A stretch of 12,230 bases of DNA from Synergistaceae bacterium. GTDB taxonomy: Bacteria; Synergistota; Synergistia; Synergistales; Synergistaceae. Below, piece by piece: positions 1 through 5,767 of this stretch; the first letter of the stretch is position 1; each line of letters begins with the position of its first letter. The position numbers were made by a program, and so were the translations under genes. A model generated the notes under the pieces. That model ran no database searches. It saw nothing but the letters and a program-made list of their open reading frames with translations, and was not told where the DNA came from. The DNA is taken from contig JAAZCN010000202.1 of the NCBI GenBank assembly GCA_012513245.1, positions 1 to 12,230 of the forward strand. Reading direction: 5' to 3'.

Positions 1-60
1 GTTATAGGCAAAGTCACTCGCTTCCCTATCTCAAAGCGCACTCGAAATGGTTCGAGCACT
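1..60 (-). repeat. Dispersed intergenic hairpin repeat, copy 1 (cut by window edge)
   Basis: Read on the minus strand, this stretch aligns by eye with 5529-5597 on the plus strand. Shared blocks include TTCGAGTGCG, a GAGAT-n-GGG-n-A block and a terminal TATAAC. The core folds into a 9-bp stem with a 4-base loop (minus strand, bases 59-51 with 46-38), GTGCTCGAA against TTCGAGTGC, using two G-U wobble pairs. The left end runs off the window, so the full element size is unknown. It contains no gene. Seen directly: the similarity and the stem. Inferred: membership of a dispersed repeat family. Confidence 0.6.
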
Positions 61-254
61 ATTGTTGATCTAATATGTTTTTATGACGGAAAACGACCCT
101 ATCAAAAACATGTGGGAAAGTTGAGTATTTAAAAATAGAATACCACAATGTCTCAAACAGTGTATTTAAAAGGCATGAGATTGCATCTTGGTTTAAATAA
201 AAAATGCCCTCATGGAAATATCCCTTTTTACCGGCGGGCATCCATAGGACACAT

Positions 255-283
255 TTTTAAATTGAACCGGTCTATTTGACCGG
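255..283 (-). terminator. Possible terminator downstream of tRNA-Leu
   Basis: A perfect 6-bp inverted repeat, CCGGTC/GACCGG, with a 5-base loop (267-283) lies 13 bases beyond the encoded CCA of the tRNA on the minus strand. It is followed in that direction by TTCAATTT, a weak U-tract. Position and structure suit a Rho-independent terminator, but the poor tail lowers confidence. Confidence 0.5.
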
Positions 284-296
284 ATGAAAGTTTTAC

Positions 297-383
297 TGGT
301 GTCGAGGAGGGGAATTGAACCCCTAAGGGCGTTAGCCCACTGGATCCTGAATCCAGCGCGTCTACCAATTCCGCCACCCCGAC
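297..383 (-). tRNA. tRNA-Leu (anticodon CAG)
   Basis: The minus strand gives a complete class II tRNA of 87 bases. The acceptor stem is GTCGGGG paired with CCTCGAC (one G-T pair), and the discriminator base A is followed by an encoded CCA. The D-arm has the leucine-type GGTAGACGC segment. The anticodon stem CTGGA/TCCAG carries loop TTCAGGA, hence anticodon CAG, reading CUG codons. A long variable arm (GGGC-taac-GCCC) is typical of tRNA-Leu. The T-arm is AGGGG-TTCAATT-CCCCT. The long variable arm and the A73 discriminator both support leucine. No companion tRNA lies next to it, and I did not find a convincing promoter just upstream. Confidence 0.97.
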
Positions 384-660
384 ATCTATTAAGTAAATCG
401 ATTGAATAAACCTTTAACGATGTGGATTTTATCAGCAAGTTCGATCTTTGGCAAGACGTTAGTTTTTGTGTAGTTTTGAGTTGGTTTTTATTGTTAGTTT
501 TTATGTTACTCAAAATCGTCTCAAGATTCTTTTCCTTTGTTTTTTTGATTGTTAGGGTCAGACAACGATGTCCCAATATTCTGCCGCTTTATTATTCCCT
601 GTTTTTTTGTGAACAAAAGTGAACAAATCATATAATTCAGGAATAAAAACAGTTCAATAC

Positions 661-689
661 TGCACACAATAGATATTTTATGTTAGAAT
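661..689 (+). promoter_or_regulatory. Candidate promoter of the ferredoxin-AOR-ThiS operon
   Basis: TGCACA (661-666, 4 of 6 matches to TTGACA) is followed after 17 bases by TAGAAT (684-689), which is preceded by TGT, an extended -10 element. Transcription would start near 696, giving a leader of about 80 bases that includes the stem-loop at 703-737. This is a motif match only. Confidence 0.4.
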
Positions 690-702
690 TTTAATATTGG
701 GG

Positions 703-737
703 AAGACCAGTATTCTCTTCGTTGTGATATTGGTCTT
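703..737 (+). promoter_or_regulatory. Leader stem-loop ahead of the AOR operon
   Basis: AAGACCAGTAT (703-713) pairs with ATATTGGTCTT (727-737) across a 13-base loop. This is an 11-bp stem with one G-U pair on the plus-strand RNA. It sits between the predicted start site and the ribosome binding site at 761-766. No U-tract follows, so it is not an ordinary terminator. It could be an RNA regulatory structure, an mRNA-stabilising hairpin, or a DNA operator for a dimeric regulator. It does not resemble the larger molybdenum/tungsten-cofactor riboswitch as I know it. Confidence 0.55.
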
Positions 738-774
738 AGATAAATCGTAACAATAGAATCAGGAGGGATTTTGT

Positions 775-1173
775 GTGAAAGTACTTCAGCTAAGAACGGA
801 AAAATGCGTAGAGTGTGGAGAATGCATGTCCGCATGTTCCAAAGCGTGGTTCAAAGAAGACAATCCATCACTTTCCAGGATCAAAGTGGAAAACAAAGCC
901 ACCTATCCTAATATCAACGTGTGTAATCAGTGTGGAGCGTGCATAGAAATCTGCCCGACAAAGGCACTTGAACGCGACGCAAATGGGATAGTGCAGATAC
1001 GTAAAGACAAGTGCACATCATGCCTTATGTGTGTGGGCTTCTGTCCCTCCGCGAGCATGTTCTTCGATGCTGCGAGACAGACCGAGCCTTTCAAGTGCAT
1101 TTCCTGCGGCATCTGCGCCAAAGCATGCCCCACAGGAGCACTTGAGCTCATTACCACACCGGAACCTAAATAA
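775..1173 (+). CDS. Polyferredoxin with four [4Fe-4S] clusters, probable AOR electron-transfer subunit
   Basis: The 132-residue protein has sixteen cysteines in four CX2CX2CX3C sets: 11/14/17/21, 50/53/56/60, 80/83/86/90 and 108/111/114/118. Sets two to four have Pro after the last Cys, as in bacterial-type ferredoxins. There is no signal peptide, so it is cytoplasmic. The start is GTG at 775, with AGGAGG at 761-766 eight bases upstream. The AOR gene begins 15 bases after the stop and its ribosome binding site overlaps the TAA, so the two are translationally close. A four-cluster Fe-S partner next to an AOR-family enzyme is known from AorA of Aromatoleum and YdhY of E. coli. By analogy it carries electrons between the tungsten subunit and free ferredoxin or another acceptor. 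The function is inferred; the clusters are clear. Confidence 0.9.
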   Translation: MKVLQLRTEKCVECGECMSACSKAWFKEDNPSLSRIKVENKATYPNINVCNQCGACIEICPTKALERDANGIVQIRKDKCTSCLMCVGFCPSASMFFDAARQTEPFKCISCGICAKACPTGALELITTPEPK

Positions 1174-1188
1174 GGAGGGCTGACAGAG

Positions 1189-3378
1189 ATGAAAATAAAA
1201 GAGATGAAAGTTTTATCAGAATGGTCTTACGAGCCGGCTAAAATCCAGCGCGGATATGCCAACAATACTCTTTATGTAGGACTTGGAAATAAAGACGGCA
1301 AATATAAGTTTGAAAAACGCCCCGTTTCTGAGGACATGAAAGATAAATTCACCGGCGGACGCGGTTTTGGCCTAAAGCTTCTCTGGGATGCCGTAAATGA
1401 AGAGACCAAATGGGACGATCCCGAAAACGAACTTGTAATAGCAGGAGGTCCATTCTGCGGCATAACACAGTACCCCGGAACCGGAAAGTCATACACTGTA
1501 TTCCTTTCTCCTGCAACAAAACAGACATATAACAGCAACGCCGGGGGATATTTCGGCCCATTCCTTAAGTTCTCGGGATTTGATGCCCTTGAGATCCAGG
1601 GAAAAGCAGAGAAACCTGTAGTAATTTTTATTGATGGAGATAATTTCAAAGTTCAGATATTGGAATCTACTCTCGATGAAGTAAACGCATACTACATCTC
1701 TGAAGAGTTGCATGACTATTTTGCAAAAGACGAACAGGACAAACGCACAATATCTGTCATATCGACAGGTATGGCAGCAAAGACCAGCTATATAGTAGGG
1801 TTGAACTTCAGCTTCTATGACGTTCGCAGAAAAGCCGTAAGACTCAAGCAAGCCGGACGCGGCGGAGGCGGAACCGTTCTCTGCGAGAAAAATATTGCGG
1901 CAATAGTCGTGAAACGTACAAAGTTCACAGGAATTGAAAATGACCCTGTTGACATCGAAGCAATAATGAAAGCAGGAGCCAGCATTCACAAACGCATACA
2001 CGACCATGACAACGATCAGTGCAAGATGCGTTCCGCCGGTACAGCTCATCTCATGGAGATAATGGATGATTATGAACTTCTTCCCGTCCACAACTACAAG
2101 TTCGGAAGTCACAAAGACATCGATAAGATCCACTCAGATAGATACATCGAGCTTTTCAGCCAGGGAATGGCTGACGGCTGCTGGTACGGATGTTCGCTTG
2201 CCTGTGCAAAAGCCGTTGACAACTTCCCTCTCCAGACTGGTCCCTGGAAGGGCAAGGAAGTCGTAGTAGACGGACCTGAATATGAGAACGCTGCAGGTCT
2301 TGGTTCCAATATCGGCGTGTTTGATCCTCTCTGGACTATAGAGGCTAACTTCTACGCTGATTTCTACGGTCTGGACACCATTTCCCTCGGAACAGGGATG
2401 GCATGGGTATGCGAGTGCTATGAACTTGGACTGATAAACAAAGAGAACACTCATGGCCTCGAACTCAAATTCGGCAACAAAAAAGACCTGATGGAGCTGA
2501 TACACCGTATTGCCAGAGGAGCTGACGATTTTGCGATAGCAACAGGCTGGGGCATCGAAGCCGCTCGTGAGTACTATGCTAAGAACTACGGTGCAGACCT
2601 CGAAGTAATGAAGAAGATAGGGATGGTCGGTCAGGGACTGGAAGCCTCCGAATACAGATGCCAGGAATCTATGGCTCAGTGGGGTGGATACTTCCTTACA
2701 CTGAAGGGACCGCAGCATGACGAAGCATGGCTCATATTCATGGACATGGTCAACAAGCAGCTCCCGACATACGCTGACAAGGCTGAAGCCCTGTATTTCT
2801 TCCCCAATTTCCGCCTATGGTTCTCGCTCCACGGTCTCTGCAAACTTCCATGGAACGACATCGAACCCATAGACAACAGTACAAAATATAAGGGCATCGA
2901 AGCTGCCAAGGTACCTGAGCACCTTCAGAACTACCTGACAATTTACACCGCCATCACAGGCAAACCGCTAGACAGGGATGGAATGATCTTCCAGTCTGAA
3001 AAGGTCTACAACTTCGAACGGATATTTAACCTCCGCATGGGCAAAGGAACTTCTAAATTCCATGAAGCGCCTGATCGCGGTCTCGGTCCCGTTTGGGAAG
3101 ACGAATGGATGGCCAGGGCAGATTACTTTGACGCCAAACTCAAGGAGTTCGGCGAGGAAATCGAAGGCAAATCTGTCAAAGAGAAAATCACCCTTCTCCA
3201 GAAACATCGCCGTGCCCAGTGGGAGCAACTCAAGCTTGCTGTTTATAAACGCCGTGGATGGAACAAGAACGGCATTCCGACGATGAAGACAGTTAAGCGT
3301 CTGGGCATCGACTATCCTGAAGTGGTAGCCCTTCTTAAGAAACACCTCAAACCGGAAGACGAGTTCGAGGATGCATAG
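1189..3378 (+). CDS. Aldehyde:ferredoxin oxidoreductase family tungsten (or molybdenum) enzyme
   Basis: This 729-residue protein is of the AOR family (AFOR N-terminal plus C-terminal domains). Members oxidise aldehydes to acids, or reduce acids, at a bis-pyranopterin tungsten site with one [4Fe-4S] cluster. Visible landmarks are TGGRGFG at residues 55-61 (pterin/phosphate binding), a GGPFCGITQYPGTGKS-like segment near 86-101, the cluster ligands C331, C335 and C339, and C551 in HGLCKLPW. The C-terminal GWNKNGIPTMKTVKRLGI segment is typical. Two features are unusual. The cluster motif reads CX3CX3C, whereas characterised AORs and E. coli YdhV have CX2CX3C as I recall. The length is also above the roughly 600 residues of archaeal AOR and nearer that of YdhV. 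The ATG start has AAGGAGGG at 1172-1179. The substrate cannot be read from sequence. In an amino-acid fermenter, aldehydes or acids from amino-acid breakdown are plausible. A BamB-type benzoyl-CoA reductase role is an alternative but lacks the other bam genes here. Confidence 0.92.
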   Translation: MKIKEMKVLSEWSYEPAKIQRGYANNTLYVGLGNKDGKYKFEKRPVSEDMKDKFTGGRGFGLKLLWDAVNEETKWDDPENELVIAGGPFCGITQYPGTGKSYTVFLSPATKQTYNSNAGGYFGPFLKFSGFDALEIQGKAEKPVVIFIDGDNFKVQILESTLDEVNAYYISEELHDYFAKDEQDKRTISVISTGMAAKTSYIVGLNFSFYDVRRKAVRLKQAGRGGGGTVLCEKNIAAIVVKRTKFTGIENDPVDIEAIMKAGASIHKRIHDHDNDQCKMRSAGTAHLMEIMDDYELLPVHNYKFGSHKDIDKIHSDRYIELFSQGMADGCWYGCSLACAKAVDNFPLQTGPWKGKEVVVDGPEYENAAGLGSNIGVFDPLWTIEANFYADFYGLDTISLGTGMAWVCECYELGLINKENTHGLELKFGNKKDLMELIHRIARGADDFAIATGWGIEAAREYYAKNYGADLEVMKKIGMVGQGLEASEYRCQESMAQWGGYFLTLKGPQHDEAWLIFMDMVNKQLPTYADKAEALYFFPNFRLWFSLHGLCKLPWNDIEPIDNSTKYKGIEAAKVPEHLQNYLTIYTAITGKPLDRDGMIFQSEKVYNFERIFNLRMGKGTSKFHEAPDRGLGPVWEDEWMARADYFDAKLKEFGEEIEGKSVKEKITLLQKHRRAQWEQLKLAVYKRRGWNKNGIPTMKTVKRLGIDYPEVVALLKKHLKPEDEFEDA

Positions 3379-3391
3379 GACAGTAATATAA

Positions 3392-3589
3392 ATGATAACG
3401 GTAAACGGGAATCAGTCTGAGTGGGAAGAAGGTCTCACAGTAAAGGAACTCCTTGCAAGAGAGAATTATACTTTCAGGATGATTTCTGTGTGGATCAACG
3501 ACCAGCCGGTCGAAAAAAAGGAATATCCAACTCGACTGATCCCTGACGGAGCAAACGTACAGGTAATACACAACATCAGCGGAGGTTAG
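3392..3589 (+). CDS. ThiS/MoaD-like sulfur-carrier protein
   Basis: This 65-residue beta-grasp protein opens with MITVNG and ends exactly in Gly64-Gly65, the C-terminus that ThiS and MoaD proteins need for adenylation and thiocarboxylate formation. The IPDGANVQVI segment just before the tail is also typical. It starts 13 bases after the AOR stop, with AGGACA as a weak ribosome binding site, and is followed by a strong terminator, so it is the last gene of the operon. Its place behind an AOR-family gene suggests it provides dithiolene sulfur for the pterin cofactor, as proposed for aorD of Aromatoleum (from memory). A thiamine role is possible, but no thiamine genes are near. No partner E1-like (MoeB/ThiF) gene lies in the window. 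Confidence 0.85.
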   Translation: MITVNGNQSEWEEGLTVKELLARENYTFRMISVWINDQPVEKKEYPTRLIPDGANVQVIHNISGG

Positions 3590-3622
3590 CGAACTTAATT
3601 GACTCCGAAGCAGACATAGCTT

Positions 3623-3667
3623 AAGAGGAGAGAGACGGGAAATTTTCCGTCTCTCTCCTCTTATTTT
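3623..3667 (+). terminator. Strong Rho-independent terminator of the AOR operon
   Basis: A perfect 16-bp stem, 3623-3638 against 3647-3662 (AAGAGGAGAGAGACGG on the left), with an 8-base loop GAAATTTT, is followed by ATTTT. It lies 33 bases after the ThiS-like stop and 15 bases before the stop of the converging QueT-like gene. It may therefore also stop transcripts from that side, although the minus-strand tail is weaker. Confidence 0.92.
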
Positions 3668-3677
3668 GGGAAGCATA

Positions 3678-4199
3678 TCAATTGGAGTTAGGTTTCTTAT
3701 ATATCCTTATCCACTTCTTCAAATTCTTTTTTTCGAGGATCTCTTTGTCAAATATTTCTGTGCGGGACGCAAGAAGCATACAGAGCGGTATGCCAAGCCC
3801 AAAACAAATAGCTGCCTGGCTGATGCCTATATAGGTAATCGAGTAAAGTACGGGAGTCTCAGTTATCATACCAAGGTATGTACCTACTGCCAGCGCGTTT
3901 ATGACGACAGGCGGAACGGCAGCGAGCCATATCCCGGGCATTTTATACGTGAGCCATGCGGCAGCCAGTGTCGCTGCGCTTCCTATCACTATATCTACCA
4001 GACCAAACCCTCCTGCAATGTTTGAAAGGAAACAGCCGATGAAAAGCCCCGGGATCGCCTCGGGCATCAAAAAGGGAAGCAGCGTTAACGCCTCTGCGAC
4101 CCTGAACTGGAGAGGGCCGAATGAAAGCGGAGAAAGAGCTACGGTAAGGGCAGCATACAAAGCAGCGATCATTCCGGATACGGCAATTTTTCTTATCAT
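3678..4199 (-). CDS. queT: QueT-family transporter (ECF substrate-binding subunit)
   Basis: This 173-residue, strongly hydrophobic protein has about five membrane segments. The N-terminal stretch SPLSFGPLQFRVAEALTLLP followed by GLFIGCFLSNI and GLVDIVIGSAATL is the hallmark of the QueT family (DUF988, PF06177). These proteins are thought to be S components of energy-coupling-factor importers for queuosine precursors. The ECF ATPases and T subunit are not in the window, as is common for group II ECF systems. The ATG at 4197-4199 has AGGAG about nine bases upstream. The intergenic space to gpsA carries no preQ1 riboswitch that I can recognise, so the substrate assignment rests on family alone. 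The C-terminal tail after about residue 150 is short, basic and cytoplasmic. Confidence 0.85.
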   Translation of the reverse strand: MIRKIAVSGMIAALYAALTVALSPLSFGPLQFRVAEALTLLPFLMPEAIPGLFIGCFLSNIAGGFGLVDIVIGSAATLAAAWLTYKMPGIWLAAVPPVVINALAVGTYLGMITETPVLYSITYIGISQAAICFGLGIPLCMLLASRTEIFDKEILEKKNLKKWIRIYKKPNSN

Positions 4200-4228
4200 T
4201 ACAAAAAACTCCTGACAGCCATAGAATG

Positions 4229-4258
4229 TTGGTATTATAACCCTCTTAAAGCTATAAT
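4229..4258 (+). promoter_or_regulatory. Probable gpsA promoter
   Basis: TTGGTA (4229-4234) and a perfect TATAAT (4253-4258) are separated by 18 bases. The start site would fall near 4265, giving a leader of about 40 bases before gpsA. A second TATAAT reads on the minus strand (4239-4234) in the same spacer and may serve queT, but I see no good -35 for it. Confidence 0.65.
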
Positions 4259-4305
4259 GACCGCAAAACAGAGCAACAAATACATTCTAATGGAGGTACT
4301 CACCA

Positions 4306-5301
4306 ATGAACATTACAATGCTGGGCGCAGGCAGCTTTGGAACAGGCATGTCAAAACACCTTGCCGACCTTGGGCATAACATACTTATGTGGACGATAGA
4401 TAAAGAACAGTCAGAATCGATCAACAACAATGGCAGAAACACTTTCTGCTTCCGGGATACCATTCTGCCAAAATCGATCAAATGTACGCTGGACATGGAT
4501 CAAGCACTGAATCATTCAGATCGTGTCATCATGGCGATACCTACCCAATTTGAACGGGAGGTATGTCAAAAAGTCGCAAAGTCCGGCAAAAAGGATATTC
4601 ACATGCTCAACCTCGCCAAGGGGATAGAAATAAGCACTGGATCACTGCTTCATAAGGTACACGAAGAAGAATGTCCTGAAAATATTTATTCGGCCCTCTC
4701 AGGCCCCAGCCACGCGGAAGAGGTACTGATCGGCTGCCCGACTGCCGTTGCACTTGCATCCTTTCACGAAGGAGAGGCAGCCATCTGGCAGAAAATCCTG
4801 ACCGGCAACAATTTCCGTGTATACACTGCTGATGATGTAATAGGCCTTGAGGTCGGAGGAGCAACAAAAAATATTTATGCAGTCGCAGCGGGGATCTCAA
4901 AGGCCATGAGCCTCGGTGACAACGCTCTGGCGGCAATAGCATGCCGGGGACTGGCAGAGATAATGCGTTTCGGAAAAAAGCTCGGAGCATCACCAATGAC
5001 CTTCTCAGGACTCGCAGGCGTCGGAGACCTTATGGTCACATGCTACAGCATGCATTCAAGGAACTTCAGACTTGGACTGGCAGTCGGAAGCGGCAAGACA
5101 CTCGACGAAGCTGCAAAAGAACTCGGGCAGGTGGCAGAAGGAGCTTACACAGTCAGAGCGGTCATCGAAAACAGCAAAAAATTTGATGTGGAAATGCCCC
5201 TTGCCGAAGGCGTATACAGGATCCTCTACGCAAATGAATCCCCGGAAAAAATATTAAGGGAGCTCTTTTCAAGGCCATTGAAGGCTGAACAGCTTTTCTG
5301 A
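4306..5301 (+). CDS. gpsA: Glycerol-3-phosphate dehydrogenase [NAD(P)+]
   Basis: The cytoplasmic enzyme reduces dihydroxyacetone phosphate to sn-glycerol 3-phosphate, the backbone for membrane phospholipids. At 331 residues it has the usual length. The Rossmann motif GAGSFG is at residues 7-12. LAKGIE (103-108) and LSGPSHAEEV (131-140) are family blocks. Lys188 in GGATKN is the expected catalytic lysine, and GVGD (238-241) and SRNFRLG (251-257) form the substrate-binding C-terminal helical domain. Position 14 is Gly where many homologues have Ala. The ATG has GGAGG at 4292-4296, nine bases upstream. It is monocistronic: queT diverges from it and its 3' side runs into the repeat mosaic with no ordinary terminator right after the stop. 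Confidence 0.97.
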   Translation: MNITMLGAGSFGTGMSKHLADLGHNILMWTIDKEQSESINNNGRNTFCFRDTILPKSIKCTLDMDQALNHSDRVIMAIPTQFEREVCQKVAKSGKKDIHMLNLAKGIEISTGSLLHKVHEEECPENIYSALSGPSHAEEVLIGCPTAVALASFHEGEAAIWQKILTGNNFRVYTADDVIGLEVGGATKNIYAVAAGISKAMSLGDNALAAIACRGLAEIMRFGKKLGASPMTFSGLAGVGDLMVTCYSMHSRNFRLGLAVGSGKTLDEAAKELGQVAEGAYTVRAVIENSKKFDVEMPLAEGVYRILYANESPEKILRELFSRPLKAEQLF

Positions 5302-5304
5302 GCG

Positions 5305-5348
5305 GTCAAACGATAGTCAAACAGTTGTCAAACAATGGTCAAACGATA
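5305..5348. repeat. 11-bp tandem array A, four copies
   Basis: Four head-to-tail 11-bp units of form GTCAAAC-NNNN are seen: GTCAAACGATA, GTCAAACAGTT, GTCAAACAATG, GTCAAACGATA. The 7-base core is invariant and the 4-base part varies. The array begins three bases after the gpsA stop. The 11-bp period is close to one turn of B-DNA. It differs from array F (5720-5763) in core sequence but has the same 7+4 layout and copy number. Confidence 0.95.
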
Positions 5349-5354
5349 GTAAGA

Positions 5355-5441
5355 GCGGAGAATTGCGGCGTAGGTCAAGCCGCGGAGAATTCGCGTCCTT
5401 CGGCCGCTGGAGAATTTGCTCGCTTCGCATCGCGGGGAATT
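5355..5441. repeat. Degenerate 24-27-bp repeats with a GCGGAGAATT core
   Basis: Four imperfect units begin at 5355, 5382, 5406 and 5432 with GCGGAGAATT, GCGGAGAATT, GCTGGAGAATT and GCGGGGAATT. The intervening bases are GC-rich and contain CCTTCGG or GCTTCGC. Unit spacing is 27, 24 and 26 bases. No gene is present. The last unit is incomplete. Decay of an older tandem array is a simple explanation. Confidence 0.8.
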
Positions 5442-5528
5442 GAGTCTTAAAGTCTTGTTCCCCGTCGTCCCCGAGCGCCTCAATCAGGAGAATGCCGTTT
5501 CCTTCTAAGGAAACATTTAAAAACTCCT

Positions 5529-5597
5529 TAGCATTCGAACTATTTCGAGTGCGTTTCGAGATCGGGGATCCGGTGGCTTTAAATCCTTGCTATAACT
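5529..5597 (+). repeat. Dispersed intergenic hairpin repeat, copy 2
   Basis: This is the inverted relative of positions 1-60. The core GCATTCGAA (5531-5539), loop CTAT and TTCGAGTGC (5544-5552) form a 9-bp stem with one T-G pair. Downstream, CGAGATCGGGGA and a terminal GCTATAAC match the other copy, which lacks several bases in between. The 3' arm of the stem is identical in both copies while the 5' arm differs at three sites, each still able to pair in the RNA of this strand. Confidence 0.7.
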
Positions 5598-5620
5598 AGC
5601 TTTTTAGGGCCTAAACAAAA

Positions 5621-5668
5621 GTCGCTGGATTCCCGTTTAGAAGCGTCCGGGAACGACGAAGATGGGGT
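5621..5668 (+). repeat. TTCCCG/CGGGAA hairpin repeat unit
   Basis: TTCCCG (5630-5635) pairs with CGGGAA (5648-5653), and outer GTCG (5621-5624) pairs with CGAC (5654-5657), giving a bulged hairpin. The following block CGGGAACGACGAAGATGGGG resembles CGGGAAAGACGGTGGTGGG at 10634-10652, and CTGGATTCCCG resembles CTGGCTTCCCG at 10557-10567. These points suggest one dispersed repeat family with at least two copies in the window. Confidence 0.6.
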
Positions 5669-5719
5669 GTACCAGAATGCCAATGGCCGGGGACGCCTGT
5701 GATTTTGGTTCTTACGATA

Positions 5720-5763
5720 GCTTAGCGACTGCTTAGCTACCGCTCAGCAATTGCTCAGCAGGG
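5720..5763. repeat. 11-bp tandem array F, four copies, possibly terminator-like
   Basis: Four 11-bp units of form GCTYAGC-NNNN: GCTTAGCGACT, GCTTAGCTACC, GCTCAGCAATT, GCTCAGCAGGG. The core GCT-N-AGC is a hyphenated palindrome, so any two units can pair with one central mismatch, and adjacent units form a stem with the 4-base spacer as a tetraloop. The last unit is followed directly by TTTTTT (5764-5769) on the plus strand, so units 3-4 could act as a weak terminator for transcripts coming from gpsA. The radA stop codon at 5768-5770 overlaps the end of this T-run. Confidence 0.9.
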
Positions 5764-5767
5764 TTTT

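Larger units (their letters stand above)
384..774. other. AT-rich gene-free region upstream of the AOR operon
   Basis: This 391-base stretch has no credible gene: the open frames in it lack ribosome binding sites, are T-run-rich, or read through the tRNA. It contains a direct repeat GTGAACAAA at 609-617 and 619-627 (10-bp spacing, one helical turn), a candidate promoter near 661-689, and a stem-loop at 703-737. It separates the minus-strand tRNA from the plus-strand oxidoreductase operon, so it should hold start signals for both. The GTGAACAAA pair could be a regulator site, but that is only a guess. Confidence 0.6.
5442..5719. repeat. Mosaic of hairpin elements between gpsA and radA
   Basis: No gene is supported in this 278-base stretch. 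It contains GTTTCCTT-ct-AAGGAAAC (5497-5514), a near-perfect 8-bp palindromic stem. It also holds the copy-2 dispersed hairpin (5529-5597) and a TTCCCG/CGGGAA hairpin unit (5621-5668). Near 5458-5476 is GTTCCCCGTCGTCCCCGAG-like DNA; its reverse complement resembles the CGGGAACGACG part of the 5621-5668 unit, so the stretch appears bounded by a diverged inverted repeat. The direct repeat AGAATGCC occurs at 5489-5496 and 5674-5681. This could be a decayed non-autonomous element or accreted repeats. Confidence 0.6.

Noticed and set aside
59..241. 60-codon minus-strand frame left of the tRNA
   Set aside because: No ribosome binding site, no family features, AT-rich sequence, and its end overlaps the dispersed repeat at 1-60.
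193..622. Frames on both strands around the tRNA and AT-rich leader
   Set aside because: The minus frame reads straight through the tRNA-Leu. The plus frame starts at a GTG without ribosome binding site and is a run of T-rich codons.
690..774. Molybdenum/tungsten-cofactor riboswitch ahead of the AOR operon
   Set aside because: Only one simple stem-loop is visible and the leader is too short for the multi-helix motif as I know it.
1489..2133. Long minus-strand open frame (214 codons) inside the AOR gene
   Set aside because: It is a shadow of the strongly supported AOR frame, with no domain features of its own.
4200..4300. preQ1 riboswitch upstream of the QueT-like gene
   Set aside because: I looked for the C-rich loop and A-rich tail of the type I motif on the minus strand and did not find them.
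5305..5763. CRISPR array
   Set aside because: Repeats are 11 bp or degenerate 24-27-bp units with no uniform unique spacers, and no cas genes are near.
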